Shown in pieces: positions 45,328 through 54,444 of a stretch of 64,000 bases of DNA. The notes beneath the pieces are model-generated. The model was given only the letters and a program-made list of their open reading frames with translations, was not told the DNA's origin and did no database searches. The position numbers and the translations under genes were made by a program. This DNA comes from Kosakonia sp. BYX6 (lineage in GTDB: Bacteria; Pseudomonadota; Gammaproteobacteria; Enterobacterales; Enterobacteriaceae): positions 2,390,406 through 2,454,405 of the forward strand of contig NZ_CP151800.1 in assembly GCF_038449125.1 (NCBI RefSeq). Reading direction: 5' to 3'. Position 1 is the first letter of the stretch. Each line of letters opens with the position of its first letter.

Positions 45328-46659
45328 TCATTCGCCCCAGCGTGTTCTTAAATAATCAACGGCTTGCCGGGTTTGCGGCTGTTCCAGATAGCTTTCCCGG
45401 AACAAGATCGTGCCGGAAATTTGCGGCATCGATTCGTTCAAATCGAGCTGTTTTTTCAGTTCTGGTACGCCGCCATTGATGGTCCAGTCCGGTTCCGTTT
45501 TTGAAAATTCACCCACTTTATAGAAGGCAACGCCGATATAGAGGCGTGTATGTGTGGGTTTCACAACATCGGCCCACCATTTTGCCAGCACATCGTAGCG
45601 CGCGGCGTCACGAGAAAACGGCCAGTAGATTTGCGGCGCAATGTAATCCAACAAACCTTGCTGCACCCAGCGACGGGTATCGGCGAACGATTCATCGTAC
45701 GCCGCCGCGCCGCGTGTTTCCGATCCTGCCGGGTCGAATGAGCGGTTGCGCCACACGCCCGCAGGGCTGACGCCGAATTCAACATTGGGGTTTAACTGCT
45801 TGATGGTGCGGGAAACTTGCTCAATCAACAGTTGCGTATTGTGCCGCCGCCAGTCGGCTTTGGACGCGAAACCCTGGCCATATTGCTGGAATGTCTGACG
45901 GTCATTGAGCGTAGAACCGGAAGTTTCCGTATAGAAATAGTCGTCAAATTGCACGCCATCAACGGGATAACGCGCGACAACTTCCGCCACGATGCTGGTT
46001 ATCCAGTCCCGCACATCGGGAATGCCTGGGTCGAGAACAAAACGATCGCCAGCGGTGCGGATCCAGTCGCGGTGCAGGACAAAGATGCTGGCAGGATGCA
46101 GCGATAATGTGCGGTTAAGTTCGTTAACTGTCGATGTTTTGGTGTTAGTCGACACGCGATAAGGGTTAAACCAGGCGTGAACTTTCATGCCGCGTTTGTG
46201 GGCTTCGTCGAGAATAAATTGCAGCGGATCGTAACCGGGATCCTGACCAATAGTGCCGGTAAGCGTGTCGGACCACGGCAAGATTTTTGACGGCCACAGC
46301 GCGGTGGCGTCGGGTTTCACCTGGAAAAAAACGGTATTAATACCGAGCTGTTTCAGCTTATCGAGCTTGTTTGTTAATGCATCTTGCTGCTGTTGGATGC
46401 GCGCGGCGCTGCTGGCATTTACCGATTCCATTGGTGGCCAGTCCAGACGGGAAACCGTCGCCAGCCAGATGCCACGCACGGTTCCCTGATTTTTAATCGA
46501 TTGTGTGGGAAGCGGTTGTTTAGCGACGGGGGGAATGGGCGTGACGAGAGATTTCGGGGGTTTAGACGCACAGCTAGCCAGAAAAAGCGCCGCAGCAACA
46601 AGCGCGGCCGAGTGTTTTAGTTGGGCTATCCGGTAAAAGGAACGCAGACTGATGGTCAT
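45328..46659 (-). CDS. digH: Division-localised glycosyl hydrolase-like lipoprotein DigH (YddW)
   Basis: About 443 residues, orthologous to E. coli DigH/YddW by long identical blocks (RGIWLATVSRLDWPP, INTVFFQVKPD, ALWPSKILPWSD, GMKVHAWFNPYRVS, PVDGVQFDDYFYTE, GVSPAGVWRNRS, RRWVQQGLLDYIAPQIYWPFSR). The lipobox is LFLASC near residue 28. It is a GHL10-family barrel that cleaves denuded peptidoglycan glycans at the division site. ATG 46659 gives the E. coli-like N-terminus; the ribosome site is weak. It lies far from its E. coli neighbours. Confidence 0.94.
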   Translation of the reverse strand: MTISLRSFYRIAQLKHSAALVAAALFLASCASKPPKSLVTPIPPVAKQPLPTQSIKNQGTVRGIWLATVSRLDWPPMESVNASSAARIQQQQDALTNKLDKLKQLGINTVFFQVKPDATALWPSKILPWSDTLTGTIGQDPGYDPLQFILDEAHKRGMKVHAWFNPYRVSTNTKTSTVNELNRTLSLHPASIFVLHRDWIRTAGDRFVLDPGIPDVRDWITSIVAEVVARYPVDGVQFDDYFYTETSGSTLNDRQTFQQYGQGFASKADWRRHNTQLLIEQVSRTIKQLNPNVEFGVSPAGVWRNRSFDPAGSETRGAAAYDESFADTRRWVQQGLLDYIAPQIYWPFSRDAARYDVLAKWWADVVKPTHTRLYIGVAFYKVGEFSKTEPDWTINGGVPELKKQLDLNESMPQISGTILFRESYLEQPQTRQAVDYLRTRWGE

Positions 46660-46824
46660 ATGCTTTTGTTTTTTCTCGTAGTCGCTGGGCAACCCACATT
46701 CTCGTACGAAACGGGGGTAAGTCAAATGATAAGGGCGGATAAGTAAGAAGAAGAGGATCGATGTTCGAAATAAGGGCAACTCCCCCCTGAGTTCATTCTT
46801 ATTGCGGGGGGATTAAAAACCGGG

Positions 46825-47268
46825 CTAGTTCTTGAGTAAATTTATTTTCCCGTCGGGTGTTTCATCAAAGATTTTATCGTCGAGACGATAGAAAACCTTG
46901 TTGGTGAGATTCCCGCTGACAATCATAGCGATGTCGTTATAGATGCAGTTTTCCTTATCCTTAATATCATCAAAACAGTGATAATCATCGATGCTTCCGT
47001 CTCGGGTCCCTGCTGGCAGGCGTTCATAACCTTTGAAATGCATGATGATGACAGTGAAGTCTTTTGGATCGTTGATGATGTTGTATTTCTCCTGGAGCAA
47101 CTCTTTATTCTTTTTCCACCAGTCGATTTTGCCTTCATTCGTTAAAGGCAGATTTTTCACATATACAGTGTCATTATCGACGCGGACGATAGTCGGCGAG
47201 CGAAGAAATAACCAGGATAGGCATAGGATGATTATCAACATCAAAAAAGTGACGAGCTTCTTAAGCAT
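46825..47268 (-). CDS. DUF943 family protein (orphan)
   Basis: A 147-residue protein with one N-terminal membrane span (residues 5-23) and the DUF943 hallmarks: VRVDNDTVYVKNLPLTNEGKIDWWKKNKELLQEKYNI (in parts), a CFDDIKDKENCI block with two cysteines, and a short C-terminus. The function of DUF943 is unknown; family members are often found near Rhs or type VI secretion loci in enterobacteria, and none is present here. A/T-rich base composition compared with digH suggests acquisition. Confidence 0.82.
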   Translation of the reverse strand: MLKKLVTFLMLIIILCLSWLFLRSPTIVRVDNDTVYVKNLPLTNEGKIDWWKKNKELLQEKYNIINDPKDFTVIIMHFKGYERLPAGTRDGSIDDYHCFDDIKDKENCIYNDIAMIVSGNLTNKVFYRLDDKIFDETPDGKINLLKN

Positions 47269-47299
47269 TAATTATTATCTCAGTTGTTAAAGCTAAACA

Positions 47300-48211
47300 T
47301 CACGGCTGAACCCCTGCGGCATTAAGTAGTTGTGCGCGTAGCCAGGCGTTAGCGGGATCGTGGTTGTTTTTGGGGTGCCAGAACATGCTGATGGCAATCG
47401 GCTGAAGCGCGAGCGGCGGGGTGAAAATGTCGAGCGTCTGGGCAAAACGTTGCAGCATCCGTCGCGGTAATGTGCAAAGCAGATCCGTACCCGCAACGAT
47501 GGGCGGTGCCATCGCATAGCTTTGCGTGGACATCACCACACTGCGCTGATGTCCCAGCCCGGCCAGCGTTTGATCGACAAAGCCGGTAAACGGATCCCCC
47601 TGCGCAGAGACGACCAGATGGGGAAGGGCGCAATAACTTTCCAGATCAAGGGGGTTGGAGCCCCGCGGATGATCTTTGCGCTGCGCTGTCGCGAACTCAT
47701 CATCAAAAAGTTTGCGTCTGATCCAGGCATCATGCGCACCAGCATTTACGCCAATGTAGATATCAACATCATCGTTTTCCAGTTGCCCGGGCAGACGAGA
47801 CATTTCCGGCAGGGCGAAGCGTAACCGAATCCCTGGCGCGACAGCCGCAAGCTGATTAAACAGATCCGCGCCCAGCATCAGCGCCGGGTTTTCATGCAGC
47901 GCAATCACAAACGTCCGGCTGCTGCTTTGTGCATCGAAATTCATCGGTTCGAGCATTGTCGATATACCCTGCAAAACGCTCGCGACCTGCGGGCGCAGCG
48001 ACTCGGCTCTCGGCGTTGGCAAAACCCCACGTCCATGTGGGGATGGAATAAACAGTGGCTCGCCAAAGATCGTCCGCAGACGCGCCAGCCGTGCCGACAT
48101 CGCCGGTTGGCTAATACCGAGCCGTGTAGCGGCGTGCGTGATGTTCTGATCTTTAAGCAGTGCATCTAACGTCAGCATCAGGTCCATATCAATGTCTGCA
48201 AATGGCGTCAT
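47300..48211 (-). CDS. LysR-family regulator cotranscribed with the MBL-fold hydrolase
   Basis: A 303-residue LysR protein. The helix-turn-helix (MLTLDALLKDQNITHAATRLGISQPAMSARLARLR, seen in parts) is of the NodD/LinR/NahR-like group, which has DxDLLxxLDALL-type starts. The effector domain follows. It starts 12 bases after the upstream MBL gene, so the two form one transcript. An ATC-N9-GAT operator precedes the MBL gene (49280-49304), consistent with autoregulation of this pair. Confidence 0.9.
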   Translation of the reverse strand: MTPFADIDMDLMLTLDALLKDQNITHAATRLGISQPAMSARLARLRTIFGEPLFIPSPHGRGVLPTPRAESLRPQVASVLQGISTMLEPMNFDAQSSSRTFVIALHENPALMLGADLFNQLAAVAPGIRLRFALPEMSRLPGQLENDDVDIYIGVNAGAHDAWIRRKLFDDEFATAQRKDHPRGSNPLDLESYCALPHLVVSAQGDPFTGFVDQTLAGLGHQRSVVMSTQSYAMAPPIVAGTDLLCTLPRRMLQRFAQTLDIFTPPLALQPIAISMFWHPKNNHDPANAWLRAQLLNAAGVQP

Positions 48212-48223
48212 TCTGTTTTCCGT

Positions 48224-49210
48224 TTACTTTGCGCCAGCGGCGTTTCGGTTGGTATAGGTGACAGGTACCCATGCATAGCCGCCATGTTCGTTGCTGGCGA
48301 CATGGCCAATGCCGGGGAACGGCAAGTGAGGAATCGCGATAAGCTCTCTATTTTTCACAAAGCTTTCAAATGCTTGTGTGCGAACACGAGTGGCACCGTC
48401 CTGATCTTCATCGTAGGCGATAGTAACATTGGGCTGCGGGAACTGCACCGCGGCGACGTGAATGATATCGCCGACGAAGGTGATTTTCTCGCCGTCACTG
48501 ACCAGCGTGTAGAACGCCGATCCCGGTGTGTGGCCGGGGTGAACCGTACCGGTTATGCCGGGCATAAGTTCAACAGAGCCTGAAAATGGCACAATTTTGC
48601 CGGCATCCAGATAGGGTTTTAAGGTTTTTTGCGCAATATCGAAGTAACTCTGGTCATAGCCGGTTTTCTGCTGATTCGCGTTATTAAAGAAGAAATCAAT
48701 GTCCGGTTTACCCACAAATACGCGCGCATTGGTGAACACACGTTGGCCATCTTTGACCATGCCGCCTGAATGATCGGAATGCGCGTGGGTCAGTAAAATA
48801 TCCGTAATGTCTTGAGGATGAATCCCTTGCGTCGCCAGGCTTTCAACCAGCCGACCACCATTCCCAGGACCAAACAATTGTCCTGAACCGGTATCGACCA
48901 AGATTTTGTGCCCGGGCAGGATGATCAGAAATGCATTAATGGAGGCTTCAACCGGATTGGCCTGGAAGTTTTTAGCCAGTAACGCGTCGGTATTTTGCGG
49001 TGTCGTGCGGCGCAACAGGCTATGAAGATCTTGCGCGACGCTGCCGTCGGTAAAGGAGGTAACAAGGATTTTACCGACCTGTACGTGATATCCGCCAGCC
49101 TGTTGCTCGACGACATGTTGAGATACGTCGGCCAAAGATTGAAGAGCAGGGTAGAACAATAACGAACCGGCTAAGAGCGTTGATGTAACGAGGCTTTTTG
49201 CATTAAACAT
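48224..49210 (-). CDS. Periplasmic MBL-fold metallo-hydrolase
   Basis: A 328-residue metallo-beta-lactamase-fold protein with a signal peptide (cleavage after SLAD, about residue 27). Metal motifs: THAHSDH (about residues 143-149), H in TVHPGHTPGSA, D in VGDIIH and a C-terminal H in IPHLPFPGIGH. The fold covers lactonases, glyoxalases and arylsulfatases, so the substrate cannot be fixed; lactone or quorum-signal hydrolysis is one possibility. AGGAG precedes the ATG. It is the first gene of an operon with the LysR regulator. Confidence 0.87.
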   Translation of the reverse strand: MFNAKSLVTSTLLAGSLLFYPALQSLADVSQHVVEQQAGGYHVQVGKILVTSFTDGSVAQDLHSLLRRTTPQNTDALLAKNFQANPVEASINAFLIILPGHKILVDTGSGQLFGPGNGGRLVESLATQGIHPQDITDILLTHAHSDHSGGMVKDGQRVFTNARVFVGKPDIDFFFNNANQQKTGYDQSYFDIAQKTLKPYLDAGKIVPFSGSVELMPGITGTVHPGHTPGSAFYTLVSDGEKITFVGDIIHVAAVQFPQPNVTIAYDEDQDGATRVRTQAFESFVKNRELIAIPHLPFPGIGHVASNEHGGYAWVPVTYTNRNAAGAK

Positions 49211-49279
49211 GATGAGCTCCTGACGAAAACCTCATGTTATTCCACTCACATTTTATGAGAACCCGTACCATGCTGATAC

Positions 49280-49304
49280 GACCTATCCATGTCGTGGATA
49301 GGTC
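49280..49304. promoter_or_regulatory. LysR-type operator upstream of the MBL gene
   Basis: GACCTATCC-N7-GGATAGGTC is a perfect 9-bp inverted repeat containing the LysR box ATC-N9-GAT (and T-N11-A), 70-94 bases upstream of the MBL start codon. It is the natural site for the cotranscribed LysR protein. Confidence 0.65.
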
Positions 49305-49415
49305 CGATTATGTTGATAACCTTTGGTTATAAATCTGTCATGAGATAACGCCAGTCCTTCATCAAAAAGAATGACCCAACATAGTGAATGGCTTTATTAG
49401 TGTTTGCACAAAAAG

Positions 49416-49859
49416 CTAAACGTCATACTTAAATGAATCACCATAAAAACAGATCACAGGCATGCGGACTAATTTACATTTTGGCCGCTCGTAATTGCAT
49501 GAAAAATAGGGTGGCAAAATATGTTCGAGGTCCCAGAAATCGCGGTGTCGATATTCTCTTGGCGAACACCCGAACAGCTTTTTGAACTCGCGGCTGAATG
49601 ACTGTTGTGAATCAAACGGCAAAGACAGAGCAATATCGAGCATGGGTTTTGTTGTGAGTCTGACCAGAATGGCTGCCCGGCAAAGTTTTCGTTTGCGGAT
49701 GTACATACCCAAAGGCATGTGCACAAACTGATTGAACAATAGCTGGATGTTGCGTCGGCTATAGCCAGATTTTCGGGCGACATCTTCTACAGAGATAGGG
49801 TGTTCGAGATTGTCCTCAATCCACTCCAGTAGCTGCTGTATGATCTTCTGTCTTACCAT
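49416..49859 (-). CDS. Small AraC-family regulator (SoxS/MarA/Rob-like)
   Basis: A 147-residue protein made of a C-terminal-type AraC domain with two helix-turn-helices (HPISVEDVARKSGYSRRNIQLLFNQF and MLDIALSLPFDSQQSFSREFKKLFG), then about 45 extra residues. Size and pattern resemble SoxS, MarA, RamA or the DNA-binding half of Rob. The target is unknown. AGGGAGATCACG precedes the ATG. The gene is A/T-rich compared with neighbours, suggesting transfer. Confidence 0.85.
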   Translation of the reverse strand: MVRQKIIQQLLEWIEDNLEHPISVEDVARKSGYSRRNIQLLFNQFVHMPLGMYIRKRKLCRAAILVRLTTKPMLDIALSLPFDSQQSFSREFKKLFGCSPREYRHRDFWDLEHILPPYFSCNYERPKCKLVRMPVICFYGDSFKYDV

Positions 49860-50121
49860 CGTGATCTCCCTTGTCCCATATTTCGTCAGTTCCGTTAGAC
49901 AAAATGTACTCTGTAACTAGAGCAAGAAACGAGAGGGATGCCTGAAACCCTGGACTCTCAACGCCTTGATTTCCGTAAAACCACAGCGGGGTATGGCGTT
50001 GATTAGTAGCAGAGCGATCCTAATACCACATTTAACATAATATACATTATGCGCATCAACATAGAATCAGACAGAATCCGGGGTTTTGCAGTCATCCTTA
50101 TATCCTTTCTGGTCACTGATG
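49860..50121. other. 262-bp intergenic stretch without a supported gene
   Basis: It lies upstream of the small AraC gene (which reads leftward) and downstream of the sigma54 activator. A weak inverted repeat (TCAACGCC at about 49958 and GGCGTTGA at about 50005) and the A/T-rich palindrome CATAATATACATTATG near 50035 are seen, with no coding frame and no clear terminator. Confidence 0.5.
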
Positions 50122-52059
50122 TCATCCAAATGCGCTTTCTCTAGTAGTGACTTCATCCACCTTCAACTTGCGCCACAAACTCATTTTGCTGATGCCGAGT
50201 TGCATCGCGACTTTGTCCTGGTTCTGTTCGTAGCGCTCCAGATAAAACACAATCACCTGGCGCTCAACATCTTTTATCACGTTCTTTAACTGGCCTTTAC
50301 TCAGATCTACGCGCACCGGCTCGTTGTTCGGATGTAAAGAGACCGCATCAGGAAATCTAAATCCGGTGAGCGTCAACATTTCACGCAGCGAATACTGTGG
50401 AAAACCGACGGACAGCAATGCCAACCGCTCAATGATAAAACGCATTTCGCGGACATTACCAGGCCAGCGATAAGAACAAAACAGATCCAGAAATTGTTCA
50501 AGTAAATGCTCGGCGGCGGTTTCGCACAGAAACTTTGTGGCCAGATATCGAAAATCACCGGCGCGTTCCCGCAAAGGTGGCACGGTCAATGGCAAAACAT
50601 TTAATCGGTAAAACAGATCGCTGCGAAATGTACCGTCTTCGGCCATGCTTGCTAGCGCGCGGTTTGTCGCGCCGATAATCCGCACATCAACCGGAATCAC
50701 ATCTTTACCGCCAATGTGCATGATTTCGTATTCCTGCAAAACTCGCAGCAGCCGGCTTTGAATCGGCAACGGCATCTCGCCGATTTCATCCAGAAACAGT
50801 GTGCCCTGATGCGCCAGCTCGATCAAACCCTCCTTCCCTTCCCGCCTGGCGCCGGTAAACGATCCGCCTTCATAACCAAACAGTTCGCTTTCCAGCAAAT
50901 TTTCAGGAATGGCGGCGCAATTTATCGCGACAAACGGCCCATGCCTTCGGTTGCTATGGTTGTGAATACTCTGCGCAAACAACTCTTTTCCGGTACCGGA
51001 TTCCCCATAAATCATCACCGGCGAATCCGTTCTGGCATAAACTTGCGCCAGCTTTTTAATCGCCTGCATTTCACTGTCGGCTGAAAGGATATGATCGAAG
51101 GTATAACGGGCGTCAAAGCCTTTCTTCTTAAGTTTTCCGCGGATAATCCGTTCAACTTTTTGAATCTGCGGCGTATCGGTAAAAGAACAAACCACGCCAA
51201 TACACTCTCTACCCATAAACATCGGTACACGGCTGGTAATGATCGACGTATTGTCTAACTCCTGTAATTCACGTATTTCAGGGGATTTGGATAACAGCAC
51301 CTGATTTATTCGCGTGTTTTTGATGATGCTATCAATCTGTTTTCCCAACACTTGCAGCCCAGTCAAACCAAAAATTGTCTCAGCGGCTTTATTGAATATT
51401 TGGATGTCATTATTTTCGTTGGTCACAATAATGCCTTCAGTGATTGACGAAAGAATGATCTCAAGCCGAGTCATATCCAACATTTTGCGCCTGGTTGTCT
51501 CAACAATGGCCAACGCTTCTCGTAGCGCGCTGGTCACGGACTCGACGCCGTTCTCAATTAATATGCCTTGCATCGCATATTGTTTGGCCGTTTCTGCAAC
51601 AGGACAGCCTCCCGTCACAGTTTCGTAATGATTTGCGCGGCAGAGTTTGAGTTTTTCTGTCATATCAAATTGTGAATCGAAGACAAATTCATCAATAACA
51701 ATATTCAATGCCGTCGCGGCTAATACGACATCCGGTAAATATTTCTGATAATTAAAAAAAGCGATTTTATGAGAATGGTTTTTTAAAGGAATTAATGATT
51801 TCAATAAATCAGACATTGAAGTATGAATGCGTACAACAGGAATGACCGTTGCATTTTCAATATATTCAGCTGTTCCACCCCGGCTCAATATAACATCGTA
51901 ATAATCGCTATCCAAATTACGCGCAATACTAATGGCCTTTTCCAGACTTCCGTGATAGACGTGGCAATTAAATATTCCTGCGCACTGCATTATTACAATA
52001 TCCCCTAAATGCGGATACGGCGTAATTAATGCAAGATTGGGTAAGTTTTTTGTCGTCAT
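50122..52059 (-). CDS. Sigma54-dependent activator with PrpR_N sensor and PAS domain
   Basis: A 645-residue enhancer-binding protein. Residues about 1-185 resemble the PrpR_N domain, which in PrpR senses 2-methylcitrate. A PAS domain is at about 195-310. The AAA+ domain, about 320-555, has Walker A GESGTGKE and Walker B LDEIGEM, but the sigma54-contact motif reads GSFTGA rather than GAFTGA. A Fis-type helix-turn-helix ends the protein (KVAMQLGISKMSLWRKLK). It diverges from the CoA-transferase operon, which has a -24/-12 promoter, so it should activate that operon in response to a related organic acid or thioester. Confidence 0.92.
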   Translation of the reverse strand: MTTKNLPNLALITPYPHLGDIVIMQCAGIFNCHVYHGSLEKAISIARNLDSDYYDVILSRGGTAEYIENATVIPVVRIHTSMSDLLKSLIPLKNHSHKIAFFNYQKYLPDVVLAATALNIVIDEFVFDSQFDMTEKLKLCRANHYETVTGGCPVAETAKQYAMQGILIENGVESVTSALREALAIVETTRRKMLDMTRLEIILSSITEGIIVTNENNDIQIFNKAAETIFGLTGLQVLGKQIDSIIKNTRINQVLLSKSPEIRELQELDNTSIITSRVPMFMGRECIGVVCSFTDTPQIQKVERIIRGKLKKKGFDARYTFDHILSADSEMQAIKKLAQVYARTDSPVMIYGESGTGKELFAQSIHNHSNRRHGPFVAINCAAIPENLLESELFGYEGGSFTGARREGKEGLIELAHQGTLFLDEIGEMPLPIQSRLLRVLQEYEIMHIGGKDVIPVDVRIIGATNRALASMAEDGTFRSDLFYRLNVLPLTVPPLRERAGDFRYLATKFLCETAAEHLLEQFLDLFCSYRWPGNVREMRFIIERLALLSVGFPQYSLREMLTLTGFRFPDAVSLHPNNEPVRVDLSKGQLKNVIKDVERQVIVFYLERYEQNQDKVAMQLGISKMSLWRKLKVDEVTTRESAFG

Positions 52060-52163
52060 GATATAAATCCGGAATGTTGTTATTTTATTAACTGAATATC
52101 ATAACTGATATTTTTAACGCAATTGATATTTAGATGTTGCAATAAGCGCTAAAAACACATTTA

Positions 52164-52194
52164 GCTTAACTTCATTTAATTCAGTGAGTTAAGC
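52164..52194. promoter_or_regulatory. Candidate enhancer site for the sigma54 activator
   Basis: GCTTAACT (52164-52171) and AGTTAAGC (52187-52194) form a perfect inverted repeat with a 15-base spacer, 24-54 bases upstream of the -24 element, in the divergent promoter region. Confidence 0.4.
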
Positions 52195-52217
52195 AACCTT
52201 CTCGCATTAAATCAATT

Positions 52218-52234
52218 TTGGCACGCATCTTGAT
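52218..52234 (+). promoter_or_regulatory. Sigma54 (-24/-12) promoter of the CoA-transferase operon
   Basis: TTGGCACG (52218-52225), then CATC and TTGAT (52230-52234). The GG and the -12 G are 10 bases apart, as the RpoN consensus requires; only the -12 GC is GA. It matches the sigma54-type activator encoded divergently. Confidence 0.75.
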
Positions 52235-52297
52235 TAATATGCCATGGGTGGGTAATCCCCCTTCCCTAATTACATTTGAAATTTATAAGGAATGGAT

Positions 52298-53494
52298 ATG
52301 AGTAATCAGTCTGGTGTATTAAATGGCGTGCGCGTTTTGGACCTAACGCGTGTATTGGCGGGCCCTTACTGCGGAATGATGTTGGCAGATTTTGGCGCAG
52401 ATGTAATAAAAATTGAATTACCCGGTAAAGGTGATGATTCTCGTGCCAATGCACCACAAATAAACGGTGAAAGTGCTTATTTTATGAATTTGAATAGGAA
52501 TAAGCGTGGTATCACACTTAATCTGAAATCCGAAGAAGGCCGAAATATATTCCTCGACATGGTTCGCAATAGCGATATTGTGCTGGAAAATTATCGTCCG
52601 GGCGTGATGGAAAAACTCGGTCTGGGTTATGAAGATTTGCGCAAAGTGAACCCGGCGATTATTTATGGTGCCGTTTCCGGGTTCGGCCACACTGGTCCTT
52701 ATTCTAAACGCGCGGGCTACGACATTATCGGCCAAGCCATGAGCGGCCTGATGAGCACCACCGGCTGGCCAGATGCTCCGCCGACCCGTACCGGTACTGC
52801 AATCGCGGATGTGGTCGGCGGCATGAGTTGCACTATTGGCGTACTGGCCGCGTATTCAAACCGGCTGAAAACCGGCGTCGGCGAGAAAGTGGATATCGCG
52901 CTGGTCGACTCTATGGTTTCCTCGCTGGAAATTATTAACATCATCTATCTGAATACCGGGCGTATTCCGACACGTATTGGCAACCGTTACGAAGCCATTT
53001 ACCCCTACGACTCCTTCCAGGCGAGAGATGGCTACGTCATCATCGCCTGCGGTAACGACAAACTGTTTGGCTTACTTAAGCAAACGCTAAATATCGACGC
53101 ACTGGATAATGAAATATTCCGCACCAATATCGACCGCGTCACTCACCATGCAGAATTAAAATCAATCCTCGAGTGTTGGACGCGTGGTCATGATATCGAT
53201 CACATTGTGGAATTATTGCTTGCCGCCGGTATCCCTGCCGCGCCGATTAATACTATCGATCGTGTAACAAAAGATCCGCATATTGCTGTGGCCCGCGAAA
53301 TGTTCGTCGATATTGAACATCCCGTCGCCGGAAAAATCACCATGACCGGTAATCAGGTCAAATTCACCAATAAAAAGGCGACAATCCGCTTCCCGGCGCC
53401 GACGTTGGGTCAACATAACCACGAAGTTTTAAAAGAGTTGTTGGATTATTCTGACGAAAAAATTGAGCAGTTAGTTAATGCAGGCATCCTGTAA
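52298..53494 (+). CDS. CaiB/BaiF-type family III acyl-CoA transferase
   Basis: About 398 residues of the family III (formyl-CoA/carnitine-type) CoA-transferases: VRVLDLTRVLAGPYCGMMLADFGADVIKIE (in parts), NLNRNKRGITLNL, and the catalytic aspartate in AIADVVGGM (about residue 171). It moves CoA to an organic acid. ATG 52298 is preferred over ATG 52292 because the AAGGA ribosome site is too close to the latter. It is the first gene of an operon with an HMG-CoA-lyase-like enzyme and a transporter, suggesting activation of a 3-hydroxy-3-methyl dicarboxylic acid. Confidence 0.88.
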   Translation: MSNQSGVLNGVRVLDLTRVLAGPYCGMMLADFGADVIKIELPGKGDDSRANAPQINGESAYFMNLNRNKRGITLNLKSEEGRNIFLDMVRNSDIVLENYRPGVMEKLGLGYEDLRKVNPAIIYGAVSGFGHTGPYSKRAGYDIIGQAMSGLMSTTGWPDAPPTRTGTAIADVVGGMSCTIGVLAAYSNRLKTGVGEKVDIALVDSMVSSLEIINIIYLNTGRIPTRIGNRYEAIYPYDSFQARDGYVIIACGNDKLFGLLKQTLNIDALDNEIFRTNIDRVTHHAELKSILECWTRGHDIDHIVELLLAAGIPAAPINTIDRVTKDPHIAVAREMFVDIEHPVAGKITMTGNQVKFTNKKATIRFPAPTLGQHNHEVLKELLDYSDEKIEQLVNAGIL

Positions 53495-53505
53495 GGTCAT
53501 CGTTT

Positions 53506-54423
53506 ATGTCGACATTCATTAAAATTACCGAAGTGGGCCCGAGAGATGGCTTTCAGAATATTAAGCTGCCAATTCCTACAGAATTAAAAACCAGCATTAT
53601 TGATAATCTTGTCGAGGCTGGATTAAAAGACATTGAAATAACCTCGTTAGTCAGCCCAAAAGCGATCCCGCAAATGGCAGATGCGCAAGATGTTATTCGC
53701 CATGTTCTCGATAAGCATCATGATATTACGCCCTATGTTTTAATACCCAATAGCAAAGGCGCGCAAATCGCCAGTCATAATCAGGTGAAAAATATTAATT
53801 ATGTAATTTCTGTTAGCCCAGCGCATAACAAAGCCAACATTAACAGAACACATCAGGAATCACTGGACGATCTTTATAAAATCCGTCATGAATTTCCTGA
53901 TCTGAATATTACGCTTTCCCTTGCTACCGTATTCGGCTGCCCCTTTATAGGGGCAACGGATATCAACGACATGCTTGATATTATTAAATTCGCGCAAGAC
54001 CTCAGCATTGACCGCGTGACGTTATGCGACACCATCGGTGTCGCGAATCCCCGCCAGACCGCGCAGATCCTGCAAATTGTCCAGATCAAATTCCCGAATA
54101 TCGATTTCGGTTTACATATGCACAACACCCATGGCATGGCGCTCGCCAATATGCTGGCGGGTTTTGAAAATGGGATAACACGCTTTGAAACCGCCGTGGG
54201 CGGACTTGGAGGATGCCCTTTTGCACCGGGCGCAGCAGGTAATTCAGCGACTGAAGATGCTGTAAATATGTTTAACCGAATGGGATTAAATACCGGTATT
54301 TCACTGCCCGCGTTGTTGAAAGTCGCAGCGGGGATCCGTGAAACCATCGAACCGAATCTATTAAGTAGTCTTTCTCGTGCCAGACCCTACAGCGAATTTG
54401 ATTTTTGCGTTAACACCCAATAA
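53506..54423 (+). CDS. Hydroxymethylglutaryl-CoA lyase-like enzyme
   Basis: A 305-residue DRE-TIM metallolyase. Motifs: EVGPRDGFQN (Asp metal ligand) at residues 9-18, LCDTIGVANP, HMHNTHG (histidine metal ligands) and the signature GGLGGCPFAPGAAGN with the catalytic cysteine. HMG-CoA lyase cleaves HMG-CoA to acetyl-CoA and acetoacetate; related members cleave citramalyl- or 3-hydroxy-3-methyl-acyl-CoA. It follows the CoA-transferase by 11 bases, so the pair would activate and then cleave the same acid. Confidence 0.88.
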   Translation: MSTFIKITEVGPRDGFQNIKLPIPTELKTSIIDNLVEAGLKDIEITSLVSPKAIPQMADAQDVIRHVLDKHHDITPYVLIPNSKGAQIASHNQVKNINYVISVSPAHNKANINRTHQESLDDLYKIRHEFPDLNITLSLATVFGCPFIGATDINDMLDIIKFAQDLSIDRVTLCDTIGVANPRQTAQILQIVQIKFPNIDFGLHMHNTHGMALANMLAGFENGITRFETAVGGLGGCPFAPGAAGNSATEDAVNMFNRMGLNTGISLPALLKVAAGIRETIEPNLLSSLSRARPYSEFDFCVNTQ

Positions 54424-54444
54424 ATAATAATTCGGAAAATAATT

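Noticed and set aside
46789-46813. CCCCCC/GGGGGG inverted repeat between digH and the DUF943 gene considered as a terminator
   Set aside because: No T tract follows the stem on the minus strand, the direction of the DUF943 transcript, and the loop is long.
49958-50012. Weak inverted repeat TCAACGCC/GGCGTTGA considered as an attachment site or attC-like element
   Set aside because: No integrase, no tRNA and no direct repeats nearby; the 8-bp arms with long loop can occur by chance.
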